Numbered from the stretch's first letter, positions 30,584 to 39,354 are shown. The stretch: DNA of 64,000 nt from Devosia psychrophila (GCF_000971275.1 NZ_LAPV01000011.1:1-64000); one strand, 5' to 3'. A program made the numbers and translations. Notes: generated by a model not told the origin, from the letters alone.

Positions 30584-32673
30584 TCAGAGCGCTTGATCCA
30601 GACAGAGGCATCGTGGAAGGAGGCGCCGCCGAAGGGTGGCGCGGGGGTTGAGTTGGTCAGGGTGTTGATGCCCTTGCCGCCGCGGTGGGATTTGTTCTTG
30701 TGGAGGCCCTCCGCGATGAGGACGCCGGTGGGCAGGCCGGTGCGGATGCGGGCAGTCAGGTCGACCAAGCCGCGACGATTGCCGACGGTGACGAAATCGC
30801 CTTCGACTATGCCCAAGCCCGCGGCGTCTTCGGGGTGGATGAATACGGACGGGACGCCTTCGCGCTTTTGGCTGCCGGGAGTTTCGTTGAAGCTGGAGTT
30901 GAGGAAGCCGCGCGCCGGGCTGGTTGCGAGGCGGAACGGGTGTTCGGCGTTGGTGGCTTCGGTGATGGCCCAATGGTCGGCAAAGCGCGGCATGTCAGCC
31001 GGATCGCAGACCCAGAGATAACCCTTTTTATCGGCGACCGCCTGCCAGTTAGGCGCAAAGCGGAAGCGCTTGTCAGGCCAGGCAAAGCCGTCGGCGAAGC
31101 GGGCATCGGCGTCGGGACGTTCGCGATCAACGAAGCCGGTCTTTTCGACCTCGTCGAGGGCTGGATAATTCGAGCGGCGGAAGGTTTCGGCGACGACGTC
31201 CTTGTCGACCGTGCGGAAGCTATCGTCATCGAGGCCGAGGCGCAGGGCCAAGGCGTTGATGACTTCGTGGTTGGAGCGCGTTTCGCCGGGGCGCTGGATC
31301 AACGCCGGGCCGTAGAGCACGCGGGTGTGGCCGCCCCGGGTGTAATAATCGTTGTGTTCGAGGAACATGGTAGCGGGCAGCACGATATCGGCAAACTCAG
31401 CCGTTTCGGTCATGAACTGCTCGTGCACCACGAGGAACAGGTCATCGCGGCTGAAGCCCTTATGGGTAAGGGTCTGGTCGGGCGCTACCGAGGCAGGGTT
31501 AGTATTCTGCACGATGATGGCCTTGACCGGACCGCCGTGCTTGAGGGCCTTGGCGTCGCCGGTAAGGATGGCGCCGATTTCGGACATGTCGAGCCAGCGC
31601 GGGTCGCCCTTTTGCATGGAGTCGCCGGTGATGGCGGATTTGTCGAGGCGGAAGGTGCCTGAATTGGAATGGAAGGCGCCGCCGCCACGATGCTGCCAGG
31701 CGCCGGTCATGGCAGGAATACAGAGCGCAGCGTGCATCGCCGTAGCGCCGTTGCGCTGGCGGGTGAAGCCGTAGCCGAGGCGGAAGTAGGATCGCGGCGT
31801 GGTGCCGACGAGGTGGGCGAAGTCGGTTATTTCAGCGACGGTGAGGCCGGTGATGGCGGCGGCCCATTCGGGGGTCTTGTCGGCGAGGTGGGCTTCGAAA
31901 TCAGGGCCAAAATCGGTGTATTTGGCCATGTAGGCGCGATCGGCGAGGTTATCCCGCAGCAGCACGTGCATGACGGCAACGGCAAGCGCGCCATCGGTAC
32001 CGGGGCGCAGCACGAGGCCCATGTCGGCTTGGGCCATGGTGGCAGTTTCATAGATGTCGATGACGACGACCTTGGCCTTGCGCTCTTTCTTTGCACGCAT
32101 GGCGTGGGTCATGACGTTGACTTGAGTGTGCACGGCATTCGTGCCCCAGATGACGACGCAGTCGCTCTCGGCCATCTGCTCGGGATTGATGCCGCCCAGC
32201 ATGCCAGTGCCTGCGATATAGCCGGGCCACGAGGTGCCGGTGCAGATAGTGTCATATTGGCGCGAATAGCCCTTGGCAGCGCGCAGGCGGTCGATGCCGT
32301 CGCGGTGCACGTGGCCCATGGTGCCGGCGTAATAATAGGGCCAGATGGCCTCGGCGCCATGCTCGGCCTCGATCTGGGAAAAGCGGGCGGCAATTTCGTC
32401 TAGGGCCTCGTCCCAGGTGATGCGGGTGAACTGGCCGCTGCCCTTGGGGCCGGTCCGGCGCATCGGGTGCATCAAGCGCTCGACATGATGCACGCGCTCG
32501 GCGTAGCGGGCGACTTTTTCGCAGATGACGCCGGCCGTATAGGGATCGTCCTTGGCGCCGCGAACGCGACCGATGGTGCGCTCGTCGATGATGTCGACGT
32601 CCAGCGCGCAGACGGATGGGCAATCGTGCGGGCAGACCGAGCGGGCGGTGCGAATGGCGACGGACTGGTTCAT
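30574..32673 (-). CDS. Molybdopterin (bis-MGD) oxidoreductase
   Basis: A 699-residue DMSO-reductase-family enzyme. Cys14, Cys18, Cys22 and Cys51 form the N-terminal 4Fe-4S motif (C-x3-C-x3-C-x28-C). Molybdopterin domains follow (HRDGIDRLRAAKG, CVVIWGTNAVHTQVNVMTHA), and the dinucleotide-binding domain at the C-terminus has FLNSSFNETPGSQKREGVPS and a GNRRGLV loop. There is no Tat signal, so it is cytosolic. The substrate is unknown; this stand-alone type is widespread in Hyphomicrobiales. No electron-transfer subunit lies next to it. Confidence 0.9.
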   Translation of the reverse strand: MNQSVAIRTARSVCPHDCPSVCALDVDIIDERTIGRVRGAKDDPYTAGVICEKVARYAERVHHVERLMHPMRRTGPKGSGQFTRITWDEALDEIAARFSQIEAEHGAEAIWPYYYAGTMGHVHRDGIDRLRAAKGYSRQYDTICTGTSWPGYIAGTGMLGGINPEQMAESDCVVIWGTNAVHTQVNVMTHAMRAKKERKAKVVVIDIYETATMAQADMGLVLRPGTDGALAVAVMHVLLRDNLADRAYMAKYTDFGPDFEAHLADKTPEWAAAITGLTVAEITDFAHLVGTTPRSYFRLGYGFTRQRNGATAMHAALCIPAMTGAWQHRGGGAFHSNSGTFRLDKSAITGDSMQKGDPRWLDMSEIGAILTGDAKALKHGGPVKAIIVQNTNPASVAPDQTLTHKGFSRDDLFLVVHEQFMTETAEFADIVLPATMFLEHNDYYTRGGHTRVLYGPALIQRPGETRSNHEVINALALRLGLDDDSFRTVDKDVVAETFRRSNYPALDEVEKTGFVDRERPDADARFADGFAWPDKRFRFAPNWQAVADKKGYLWVCDPADMPRFADHWAITEATNAEHPFRLATSPARGFLNSSFNETPGSQKREGVPSVFIHPEDAAGLGIVEGDFVTVGNRRGLVDLTARIRTGLPTGVLIAEGLHKNKSHRGGKGINTLTNSTPAPPFGGASFHDASVWIKRSDQP

Positions 32674-32794
32674 GGGGCGAGGTTAGCCGAGCGGCGGCCC
32701 TGGCTCAATTGAATTGGGGTGATGGCGGGCATTTGCGGCGTGAATGGGTGCGGGGGCGGTGGCTGGTGCGTGGGGTGATCTGCCGCTCGCCACG

Positions 32795-32847
32795 CCCACC
32801 TCCCTTTTCTCCCTCGGGCTAGACCCGAGGGAGAAAAGGGAGGTGGG
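32795..32847. repeat. 53-base perfect palindrome
   Basis: A 24-base arm (CCCACCTCCCTTTTCTCCCT plus CGGG) pairs perfectly with the 24 bases after a 5-base CTAGA loop. It contains the CCCTCGGG/CCCGAGGG core of the repeats at 34057 and 36334. It lies between the oxidoreductase and the membrane-protein gene and would make a very stable RNA or cruciform. Confidence 0.9.
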
Positions 32848-32968
32848 ATAATTTGAGGACGTACTGGGCCACGGGTCCCTCGCCCCTCAGGGGAGAGGCG
32901 ATCAGGGCGAACCCCGCCCAACCCATGCGCCTTGCCATTCGGACACAGCCCTCGTGGCCTCTTCTCCT

Positions 32969-32993
32969 CAAATCACGCCACTGGCGTGATTTG
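32969..32993 (+). repeat. Covarying hairpin element, copy 1
   Basis: CAAATCACGCC, loop ACT, GGCGTGATTTG: a perfect 11-bp stem. It is preceded by CTCGTGGCCTCTTCTCCT and followed by GTCCTTCGGAACCG, the family flanks. The stop codon of the adjacent minus-strand gene (TGA, 32973-32975) lies in the stem, so this element provides that protein's last residues. Confidence 0.85.
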
Positions 32994-33605
32994 TCCTTCG
33001 GAACCGCTCAGAGCGTTTCGGCGGGCGCGGTTGGTGGCGTGGATGGCCAGTTGGGCAGCGCCGGAGTGGAACTGGGAGAAGGTGACGCGCTGGGCGTCGT
33101 GGGTGGCGATGGTGATGCCGCGCCAGTTGGGGCGGACGGAGCGCACGTCGGACCAGGCGATTTGGTTTTCACGCCCGAAAGTGTTGCGGTGTTCGAGCAG
33201 GGTGTCGTTCCAGCGTACCTTGGTGAAGAGACCGCCAAGGCCGATGCCGACGGCGCCTGAACCGAGGAGCAGCGAGGCAATGAACGTGGCGAGCATCTGG
33301 GTGGCCTGGACATGCTTTGTGCCGCCGATGACGATGATGGCGCTCATCAGCACCATGGCGAGGGCCGCTGCGCCGTAGCAGGCAAAATATTCGACCATGG
33401 AGGGGCGCAGCTCGGACCAGCCATCGACGCGGAGGGCTTCTTCGCCCTGCACCAGCCGCAGAGCCAGGAAGGCGGCATATCCGAAGGCCACGACGCCGGC
33501 GGCGCGGGCCAAAGGCAGGCCATCAGCAAAAGGCAGGTGTTTGAGGACGATCAACGACACAATAACGAACAGTGGCACAGCCACTTCCTGCCAGCGCAAG
33601 GGCAC
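32973..33605 (-). CDS. Hypothetical membrane protein with cytosolic tail
   Basis: A 210-residue product from GTG 33605, with GGAGAG 8 bases upstream. About four membrane helices lie between 5 and 125, followed by a soluble beta-type tail (HRNTFGRENQIAWSDVRSVR, ITIATHDAQRVTFSQFHSGA) that resembles a PH-like domain. The last residues (EGQITPVA) come from the covarying hairpin repeat. Function unknown. Confidence 0.65.
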   Translation of the reverse strand: MPLRWQEVAVPLFVIVSLIVLKHLPFADGLPLARAAGVVAFGYAAFLALRLVQGEEALRVDGWSELRPSMVEYFACYGAAALAMVLMSAIIVIGGTKHVQATQMLATFIASLLLGSGAVGIGLGGLFTKVRWNDTLLEHRNTFGRENQIAWSDVRSVRPNWRGITIATHDAQRVTFSQFHSGAAQLAIHATNRARRNALSGSEGQITPVA

Positions 33606-33902
33606 TATTTGCTCTCCAATATTTGGGGGGCGCCGGCGACGCTAGTCGGCATTCCTGTGAGGTCGAATCTAGCAAGGTTCGCGGAATTGACCATTAACAA
33701 AAATGGGAGCGGGCCATGTCGGGATGGAACCAGAGCTTTTTTGTCACAGTGGTCGGGTGTTGAGATATTGATTCAAGGGGTTCGTGTGGTGAGTGAGAGT
33801 GATGGCGGGCAGAGTCAGACTGCCATCCTAAGCAATTGATATATCTTGTAAATTTGCTTAGCATCGGGGCCAAACTACCCCCACCCTTGATCCTTCTTCA
33901 CT

Positions 33903-33927
33903 CAAATCGCTCCACAGGAGCGATTTG
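33903..33927 (+). repeat. Covarying hairpin element, copy 2
   Basis: CAAATCGCTCC, loop ACA, GGAGCGATTTG, perfect 11-bp stem, followed by GGCCCTATGGGCAGGTTCGA. The flanks CTTGATCC (left) and CACAAGGGG (right) are nearly adjacent in the related repeat at 56214-56232, so this copy appears inserted there. Confidence 0.85.
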
Positions 33928-33950
33928 GCCCTATGGGCAGGTTCGAAGCC

Positions 33951-34040
33951 CACAAGGGGGAGGGAGACGATGAACACTGGCATCCGGCCTAGCGCCTCCC
34001 TCCCCTGAATGGGTAAGAAATGAGGGTGGGGTGATGGATA
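33951..34040. repeat. GGGAGGGAGACGATGAAC repeat, copy 1
   Basis: It shares CACAAGGGGxAGGGAGACG, ATGAACA, then GCGCCTCCCTCCCCT and GAGGGTGGGGTGATGG with 56227-56312. The GGGAGG and CCTCCC blocks are inverted, so each copy can form a hairpin. Confidence 0.75.
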
Positions 34041-34056
34041 GGCACTTGTGACGAGC

Positions 34057-34089
34057 GGCCCTCGGGTCGAGCCCGAGGGAGAAAGAGAG
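34057..34089. repeat. CCCTCGGG palindrome
   Basis: GGCCCTCGGGTCGAGCCCGA then GGGAGAAAGAGAG: 8-bp perfect arms around TCGAG. It is the same family as the cluster at 36334-36507 and the core of 32795-32847. It is placed right after the SMR gene's stop. Confidence 0.8.
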
Positions 34090-34098
34090 TGATGGGGA

Positions 34099-34413
34099 CT
34101 AGCTCAACACCTTGAGGCCGATGATGCCGGCTACGATGAGACCGATGCTGGCGAGGCGGGCGGCGGTGGCGGGGTCGCCGAAGAGGTACATGCCGAGGAG
34201 GGCTGTGCCGACGGTGCCGATGCCGGTCCAGACGGCGTAGCCGGTTCCGACCGGCAGGTCGCGCAGGGCGAGGCCGAGTAGTATCACGCTGATGATCATG
34301 GCGGCGACTGTGAGCGTGGTGGGGACGAGGCGGGTGAAGCCCTCGGTGTATTTGAGGCCGATGGCCCAGCCCATTTCAAAAAAGCCGGCGATAACGAGGT
34401 AGACCCATGCCAT
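34099..34413 (-). CDS. SMR-family exporter, SugE/Gdx type
   Basis: A 104-residue inner-membrane protein with four helices of the small multidrug resistance family. [20 protein letters not shown] carries the essential Glu of helix 1, and the next helices follow the family ([20 protein letters not shown]). The Gly/Trp pattern and the WAIGLKY segment favour the SugE/Gdx branch, which exports guanidinium. ATG 34413 has AAGGAG 8 bases upstream. Possible guanidine-II hairpins upstream agree with this function. Confidence 0.88.
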   Translation of the reverse strand: MAWVYLVIAGFFEMGWAIGLKYTEGFTRLVPTTLTVAAMIISVILLGLALRDLPVGTGYAVWTGIGTVGTALLGMYLFGDPATAARLASIGLIVAGIIGLKVLS

Positions 34414-34474
34414 GGGATTTCTCCTTTTGACTCCTAGGCGTCGGCACGCAGCCGATTGCCCGAGGCGTCCTGGT

Positions 34475-34532
34475 GTGGCGGGTCGTCCCAGCCGGAATAT
34501 GGAGAAGGTCGCGAGGTCGTCCAGGCGCTGTA
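34475..34532 (-). ncRNA. Possible guanidine-II (mini-ykkC) riboswitch
   Basis: On the minus strand two GGACGACC hairpin tips, at 34515-34522 and 34481-34488, are 26 bases apart. Each has a GG..CC stem closing an ACGA loop, extended by CGC/GCG in the first and a G-C plus U-G pair in the second. Two ACGR-loop hairpins 7-40 bases apart are the hallmark of the guanidine-II class, which controls SugE exporters. The distance (~65 bases) to the start codon is longer than usual and outer stems are imperfect. Confidence 0.45.
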
Positions 34533-34644
34533 GAAAGAATAGAACAGCGGCGTGGAAAGGTGAAGTGCCTCCGAGGACCATCTTATGGTCGCTAATTGCA
34601 TGGCCGGCTGAAACAATGTGGCCGCGGCAGCCGTAGCTGAGGGC

Positions 34645-34950
34645 ATGATAGCCCGAGTAAGATCATTGCCCGTTTTCTACCGTAATATCCCCACAGCGAA
34701 CCAGGACAATACCATTGCGGTTCGCATCTTCTGCCTGCCGGAGGGCCTGTCCTGCGTGGTCAGCTGGCCATTGCCGGAGCCGGGACTGCGCATTTTTTCC
34801 CCTACGGCCAAGTCACCACAGGGGGTGGATGAGGCCCTGCCCTATGCCAAGTTCCTCAGTGACCATCTGTGCGCGGGGCGGGTTGCGGTGGAACTGGACG
34901 AGGATGTTGAGTGGGACCCGAGGTGGGGCGAACTGGTCGACCTGCAGTAG
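34645..34950 (+). CDS. Hypothetical protein
   Basis: A 101-residue product from ATG 34645; GTG at 34618 is an alternative start. The chain ([40 protein letters not shown], then [20 protein letters not shown]) has the composition of a folded alpha/beta protein. No family recognised. It is divergent from the SMR gene. Confidence 0.45.
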   Translation: MIARVRSLPVFYRNIPTANQDNTIAVRIFCLPEGLSCVVSWPLPEPGLRIFSPTAKSPQGVDEALPYAKFLSDHLCAGRVAVELDEDVEWDPRWGELVDLQ

Positions 34951-35140
34951 AAGTCGATCTGCTGACCGAAACGTGCCGCGCTGTGGTCGCGGCGGTCGGG
35001 CGTACAAGTTTTTGATGGGCGACTACCTCGGCGGTTTGAGTGCCGAAGAGCGGCGGCGAAATTTGCCGATGATATTTGCGGTGCTGGCGAGGAAGGTCGA
35101 AGCTTCACGCAAGCAAGTCGAGCTCGTGTAGGGTGCGGTT

Positions 35141-35425
35141 ATGGATCAAGCGGTGGCGGCGTGGGGCCAAGTCGGCTATCTGACCACGGCGAGTGGTAGC
35201 GGGACAACAGTGCGGATTGACCGGGACAAGGCCAGCGGGCAGCCGGCGATCTACGTCAACTGCAAGACCGACCTGCTGGGCCGGTATCGCGAGCTGTATC
35301 CCGACGCGTTTGGCTATGACGGCAATCGGGGCGTGGTGGTTGGCGACGCGCCTGATCAGGCCGCGCTGCGGCATGTGATTACGCTGGCGCTGACCTATCA
35401 CATGAACAAGAAAAGCGCCGGCTGA
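35141..35425 (+). CDS. Hypothetical small protein
   Basis: A 94-residue product with an AGGG ribosome site before ATG 35141. SGTTVRIDRDKASGQPAIYV then YPDAFGYDGNRGVVVGDAPD suggest a small alpha/beta domain ending in a His-containing helix (LRHVITLALTYHMNKK). No confident family. It converges with the glycosyltransferase gene, with stop codons almost touching. Confidence 0.5.
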   Translation: MDQAVAAWGQVGYLTTASGSGTTVRIDRDKASGQPAIYVNCKTDLLGRYRELYPDAFGYDGNRGVVVGDAPDQAALRHVITLALTYHMNKKSAG

Positions 35426-36223
35426 TCAGCCGAGTGTAATGCCTTCGCGGTTACAGAGTTCGGCCATGGCGCTGCCCTGTGGTGGCAGGGGCATGTCGGC
35501 GCGACCACGGCGGGTGAGCTGGCTGCGCCAGAGGTGGATGGCGAGGGTGTCGGGCGTGATGGCAGCGTCGACGCTGGAGCCGGGCTGCATCAGGGCGGGA
35601 ATGCCTTCGTAAGGAATTGGATAGAGCGCGGTGCTGGGCAGGACTTTGGCTGAGAGGCCGCGCTGCTTTACATAATGGGTCAGCGCCATCGGGCCGGTGG
35701 CGCCATATTGCATGTTTTCGGGCGCGATTTTTTCGCCGAACAGGCGGCGGATGGCTACTTCGATGCGCCGGAATGGGGGCAGATGCGGTTCGATGATCGG
35801 GCGCTCGGTCTCAGTAAAGATGCTCAGCAGATCATCGAGTAGCGGCGCATCGGCGGGGATGTGCAGCACGGCGCCGTTGACGGAACCGGGGCGCTCGTAG
35901 GCCATCAGGTAATCAGGCGGGCCTTGTATGGGGCGGACGCAATAGACGTCGAGATCGGCGTAGACGCCGCGGGACTGGCGCAGCGCCATCATGCGGAAAT
36001 AATCAGAGAAGACGCCGGGCGTGCCGCGGCCTTTGTAGAACACCAGCTTGTCGCGCGGCAGCACGTCGGCGGCGCTGCAGGCGATCGCACCCTCCGGCAT
36101 GTCTGGGACCGGGTCATAGGAATAGACCTCGACCCGGTGCCCCTGCCGGCGGAAGGAGGCGATCGAAAGCGCCTCCAACCAGCTCATCGGGCCATGCCAG
36201 AAACTGACGATGGTGGGGAGCAA
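35426..36223 (-). CDS. Glycosyltransferase with DXD motif (GT32-like)
   Basis: A 265-residue protein. FSDYFRMMALRQSRGVYADL followed by DVYCVRP is the sugar-nucleotide and metal-binding DXD region of GT32/capsular-synthesis type enzymes, and the start IVSFWHGPMSWLEALSIASF is also typical. The enzyme should transfer a sugar to a surface polysaccharide or lipid; donor and acceptor are unknown. TTG 36223 is accepted because GGAG lies 7 bases upstream and the conserved part begins at once. Confidence 0.75.
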   Translation of the reverse strand: MLPTIVSFWHGPMSWLEALSIASFRRQGHRVEVYSYDPVPDMPEGAIACSAADVLPRDKLVFYKGRGTPGVFSDYFRMMALRQSRGVYADLDVYCVRPIQGPPDYLMAYERPGSVNGAVLHIPADAPLLDDLLSIFTETERPIIEPHLPPFRRIEVAIRRLFGEKIAPENMQYGATGPMALTHYVKQRGLSAKVLPSTALYPIPYEGIPALMQPGSSVDAAITPDTLAIHLWRSQLTRRGRADMPLPPQGSAMAELCNREGITLG

Positions 36224-36549
36224 AGGTGTCTCCTGGTAGTTAGGCGAGCCCGACCTCGTGGTTCGACAAGCTCACCATGAGGTCTTAGCGGCTAGAGCCG
36301 TGGATGTCTCGACCCTCGCGGCAGGTTGTGAGTGGCCCTCGGGTCAAGCCCTAGGGAGAAAGAGAGGGAGGCTCACAGTGAGGTCTTAGTGGCATTCAAT
36401 CGTAAATACACCCACCGACTTTCTCCTCGGGCTTGACCCGAGGATCGCTCGTCGTTCGCGCCGGGCTGGTAGTGGCCCTCGGGTCGAGCCCGATGGAGAA
36501 AGGAAGGGGGTGCGGGCGGCGAGTGGTGCCGCCCGGCCAACTTTGGCTA
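36224..36549. other. Intergenic region with CCCTCGGG palindrome cluster
   Basis: No gene. Three copies of the CCCTCGGG family lie at 36334-36366 and 36474-36507 (same direction) and 36419-36446 (inverted). An inverted pair of copies makes a REP-doublet-like structure. Confidence 0.6.
36334..36507. repeat. Cluster of three CCCTCGGG palindromes
   Basis: GGCCCTCGGGTCAAGCCCTA, CTCCTCGGGCTTGACCCGAG and GGCCCTCGGGTCGAGCCCGA, each followed or preceded by GAGAAAG. The first and third point one way and the second the other, as in BIME arrangements of REP sequences. Confidence 0.8.
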
Positions 36550-38514
36550 TCAGACCTGTGGCTTGCGCTTGGGCTTGTGGTCCTTGGGCTTCTTGGCGGC
36601 GGGCGGCGCGCCATCGGCAGGCTTGCCGGCCCATTTGGGCTTGCCCTTGTCCTTGGTCGGGGGGGCCTTGCTCACCTTGGGGGCGCGCGGCTTGTCGAAA
36701 TCGGGCTTGGGGGCGTAGGAGGTTGGTGTTTCGGCTGCCGGGTTCCATCCCTCTGTTGCCGGCTCATCGGCGAAATCATCGGGGCGCAGGCCGGCGGAGC
36801 CGTAGCGGGTCTTGCGATCGGCGCGTTCGGGACGCTGTGCATCGGGATCGAAGCGTTCGACCGGGCCTTCGGGACGGCGCTGCGACGGCGGCGGACCGGC
36901 GCGGCGTTCGCCGGGACCGTCGACGGCCGAAATGGTGACGCCGCGTTCGCCCGAGCCGTTCTTTTCGACCGACTTTGCGAAGGCATCGGCCTTCGGGGCA
37001 GCGATTTCAAAGATCGATTCGGTGTCGAAAATGCGGATCGAGCCGATGGCGGTCTTGGTGACATTGCCGGCCTTGCATAGCATGGGCAGCAGCCAGCGCG
37101 GCTCGGCCTTATGCTTGCGACCGACGGAAACCTTGAACCAGGTGCCGCCCTCGAAGCGCTCCTTGGTGCGCGGATCCTTGTCGCCGGGCTTGTCGAACAC
37201 CGGAGCGTCCGACACATCCTCGGGGGCCGGACGGGCGGCCATCTGCTGGCGCAGGTAAGCGGCGGCGATGGCCTCGACGGAATAGCGGGCCATCAGCTGG
37301 GAGACGAACTCGGCCTCTTCCTCGGCCACCGGCAGGTTCAGCATCTCGTTGGACAGGATGCTTTCGCGGTAGCGGGCTTCGATTTCCTCGGCCGAGGGCG
37401 GCGCCATCATGGTGACGTCGATCTTGGCAGTCTTGAGGACGCGCTGGGCGACAGCACGACGGTGCATCGGCGCGATGATGACGCAGGTGCCCTTGCGCCC
37501 TGCCCGGCCGGTGCGACCCGAACGGTGCAGCAGCGTATCGGGATTGGTCGGCAGGTCGGCGTGGATGACGAGGTCGAGATTGGGCAGATCGATGCCACGG
37601 GCGGCAACGTCGGTGGCGACGCAAATGCGGGCACGGCCATCGCGCATGGATTGCAGCGCATTGGTGCGCTCGGCCTGGGACAGTTCGCCCGACAGGGTGA
37701 CGACGTCGAAGCCACGGTTATGCAGGCGGGCCGACAGGTGCTTGACGCCCTCACGGGTGGAGGCGAAGACCAGCGTATTGGCGCTGTCGAAGTAGAGCAG
37801 CGTGTTGATGATGGCGTTTTCGCGCTCGGCGGCGGGCACCAGCATCAGCTTGTAGTCGATGTCGCTGTGCTGCTCGGCGGAGTTGCTGGCCGAAATGCGC
37901 AGGGCATTGCGCTGGAAGGTCTTGGCGAGCTGGGCGATCGGCTTCGGCACGGTCGCCGAGAATAGCAGCGTGCGGCGATCTTCAGGGGCGGCGTCGAGGA
38001 TGAATTCAAGATCTTCGCGGAAGCCGAGATCGAGCATTTCGTCGGCTTCGTCGAGCACCACGGCGCGGAGGGCCGACATGTCGAGAGCGCCGCGGGTGAT
38101 GTGGTCGCGCAGGCGGCCAGGGGTGCCGACGACGATATGGGCACCACGCTCGAGCGCGCGGCGCTCGGCACGGGCATCCATGCCGCCAACGCAGGAAGCG
38201 GTCTTGGCGCCGGTTTCGGCATAGAGCCACTCGAGCTCGCGCTGCACCTGGAGGGCCAGTTCACGGGTCGGTGCGATCAGCAGCGCAAGCGGCGCGCCGA
38301 CCGAAGTAAAGCGGTCTTCATCGCCGAGCAGGGTTGGCGCGATGGCCATGCCGAAGGCAACGGTCTTTCCGGAGCCGGTCTGGGCGGACACCAGCAAATC
38401 GCGACCGGAGGTCTGGTCTTCAATGATGGCGGCCTGCACTGGCGTCAGAGTTTCATAGCCTTTGGCGGCAAGAGCGCGAGCGAGTGGAGCGAGAATAGTA
38501 TCGGGTAGGGACAT
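36550..38514 (-). CDS. DEAD-box RNA helicase with DbpA-type RNA-binding domain
   Basis: A 654-residue protein. Helicase core 1-375: Q-motif region TLTPVQAAI, AQTGSGKT, PTRELA, DEAD, SAT, and HRSGRTGRAGRKG near 335. A DbpA/CsdA-like RNA-binding domain lies near 460-540 (FKVSVGRKHKAEPRWLLPML), then a long disordered Pro/Lys-rich tail. It remodels RNA in ribosome assembly or mRNA decay. ATG 38514 is preferred to TTG 38538, which lacks support. Confidence 0.92.
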   Translation of the reverse strand: MSLPDTILAPLARALAAKGYETLTPVQAAIIEDQTSGRDLLVSAQTGSGKTVAFGMAIAPTLLGDEDRFTSVGAPLALLIAPTRELALQVQRELEWLYAETGAKTASCVGGMDARAERRALERGAHIVVGTPGRLRDHITRGALDMSALRAVVLDEADEMLDLGFREDLEFILDAAPEDRRTLLFSATVPKPIAQLAKTFQRNALRISASNSAEQHSDIDYKLMLVPAAERENAIINTLLYFDSANTLVFASTREGVKHLSARLHNRGFDVVTLSGELSQAERTNALQSMRDGRARICVATDVAARGIDLPNLDLVIHADLPTNPDTLLHRSGRTGRAGRKGTCVIIAPMHRRAVAQRVLKTAKIDVTMMAPPSAEEIEARYRESILSNEMLNLPVAEEEAEFVSQLMARYSVEAIAAAYLRQQMAARPAPEDVSDAPVFDKPGDKDPRTKERFEGGTWFKVSVGRKHKAEPRWLLPMLCKAGNVTKTAIGSIRIFDTESIFEIAAPKADAFAKSVEKNGSGERGVTISAVDGPGERRAGPPPSQRRPEGPVERFDPDAQRPERADRKTRYGSAGLRPDDFADEPATEGWNPAAETPTSYAPKPDFDKPRAPKVSKAPPTKDKGKPKWAGKPADGAPPAAKKPKDHKPKRKPQV

Positions 38515-38655
38515 TTTGGCTTTCTGGACGCCGGCCAAACACTTGGCGTCATTTTCACAATAACGGGCTTCGCCCTGTGGAGGAGATTGTAAGGTAGAGT
38601 TCCCGCCTCTGGCGGGGACGCCGTGCTGTTGGCGGCATCATAGCATAAACGAACG

Positions 38656-38678
38656 AAAAGGCCGCCCCGAAGGCGGCC
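38656..38678 (-). terminator. Rho-independent terminator of ndk-tautomerase
   Basis: Read on the minus strand: GGCCGCC, loop TTCGG, GGCGGCC, then TTTT. It lies 29 bases downstream of the tautomerase stop and is a good 7-bp GC hairpin with a U tail. Confidence 0.8.
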
Positions 38679-38706
38679 TCCACGCATATCTAGCAGATTG
38701 CGAGGC

Positions 38707-38892
38707 TTAACGCTCGCTAAAAGGAATGCCGCCCTTGGCTTTGCTGTCCTTGGGGGCCTCGATGATCTGCACCGTCACATTTTCAGGATCGGTGCCGAAA
38801 TTCTTCACCACGGCATCCGTGATGTCCTTCATGAGGCCGCGCTTCTGTTCGGAAGTGCGACCCTCCACTGCATAGACGTAAATTTCAGGCAT
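38707..38892 (-). CDS. 4-oxalocrotonate tautomerase family protein
   Basis: A 61-residue enzyme. After Met removal Pro becomes the N-terminal catalytic base ([20 protein letters not shown]). TDPENVTVQIIEAPK has the family's second-strand pattern. Members isomerise enols such as 2-hydroxymuconate; the actual substrate is unknown. Its ATG overlaps the ndk stop (TAATG), so the two genes are co-translated. Confidence 0.85.
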   Translation of the reverse strand: MPEIYVYAVEGRTSEQKRGLMKDITDAVVKNFGTDPENVTVQIIEAPKDSKAKGGIPFSER

Positions 38893-39314
38893 TAGCCAAC
38901 GAGCTCGTCGTCGGAAAAGAAATACTTGATCTCTTCGGCAGCGGTTTCGGGAGCGTCCGAACCGTGGACCGAGTTTTCGCCGATCGAGAGAGCGAATTCC
39001 TTGCGGATGGTGCCTTCTACCGCGTTTGCCGGGTTGGTCGCGCCCATGACTTCACGGTTCTTGAGGATGGCGCCTTCGCCTTCCAGAACCTGCAGCACGA
39101 CGGGCGAAGCGATCATCTGCTCGACCAGTTCGCCGAAGAACGGGCGTTCCTTGTGGACCGCGTAGAAGCCTTCGGCCTGGGCGCGCGTCATCTGGATCTT
39201 CTTGAGGGCGATCACGGTCAGACCGGCTTCCTCGAACTTGGTGACGATCTTGCCGATGAGGTTACGACGGACGGCATCGGGCTTGATGATGGAGAAAGTG
39301 CGTTCGAGCGCCAT
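38892..39314 (-). CDS. ndk: Nucleoside diphosphate kinase
   Basis: A 140-residue enzyme that balances NTP/dNTP pools by phosphate transfer through a His. Family segments are clear: [20 protein letters not shown] at the start, [20 protein letters not shown], and [18 protein letters not shown] with the catalytic His near 117. ATG 39314 is preceded by GGATCG. A sigma70-like promoter lies 40-70 bases upstream. It is the first of a two-gene operon ended by a clear terminator. Confidence 0.97.
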   Translation of the reverse strand: MALERTFSIIKPDAVRRNLIGKIVTKFEEAGLTVIALKKIQMTRAQAEGFYAVHKERPFFGELVEQMIASPVVLQVLEGEGAILKNREVMGATNPANAVEGTIRKEFALSIGENSVHGSDAPETAAEEIKYFFSDDELVG

Positions 39315-39354
39315 GAGGGTCGATCCTTGAATGGGTCTGTTGGAAAGGTGGCGC

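Larger units (their letters stand above)
33606..34098. other. Gene-free stretch made largely of repeats
   Basis: No gene is supported. It holds hairpin copy 2 (33903-33927) inside a GGGAGGGAGACGATGAAC repeat (33951-34040), then a CCCTCGGG palindrome (34057-34089). The left part, 33640-33850, is AT-richer and may hold the promoter of the membrane-protein gene. Confidence 0.6.

Noticed and set aside
34461..34473. Third ACG-loop hairpin (AGGACGCCT) as second guanidine-II stem
   Set aside because: The loop reads ACGC, not ACGR, and the stem is only three pairs; the two upstream ACGA hairpins fit better.
35015..35131. Possible 38-codon plus-strand gene (MGDYLGGLSAEERRR...)
   Set aside because: The sequence looks protein-like, but there is no ribosome site and no coupling to a neighbour, so it was not listed.
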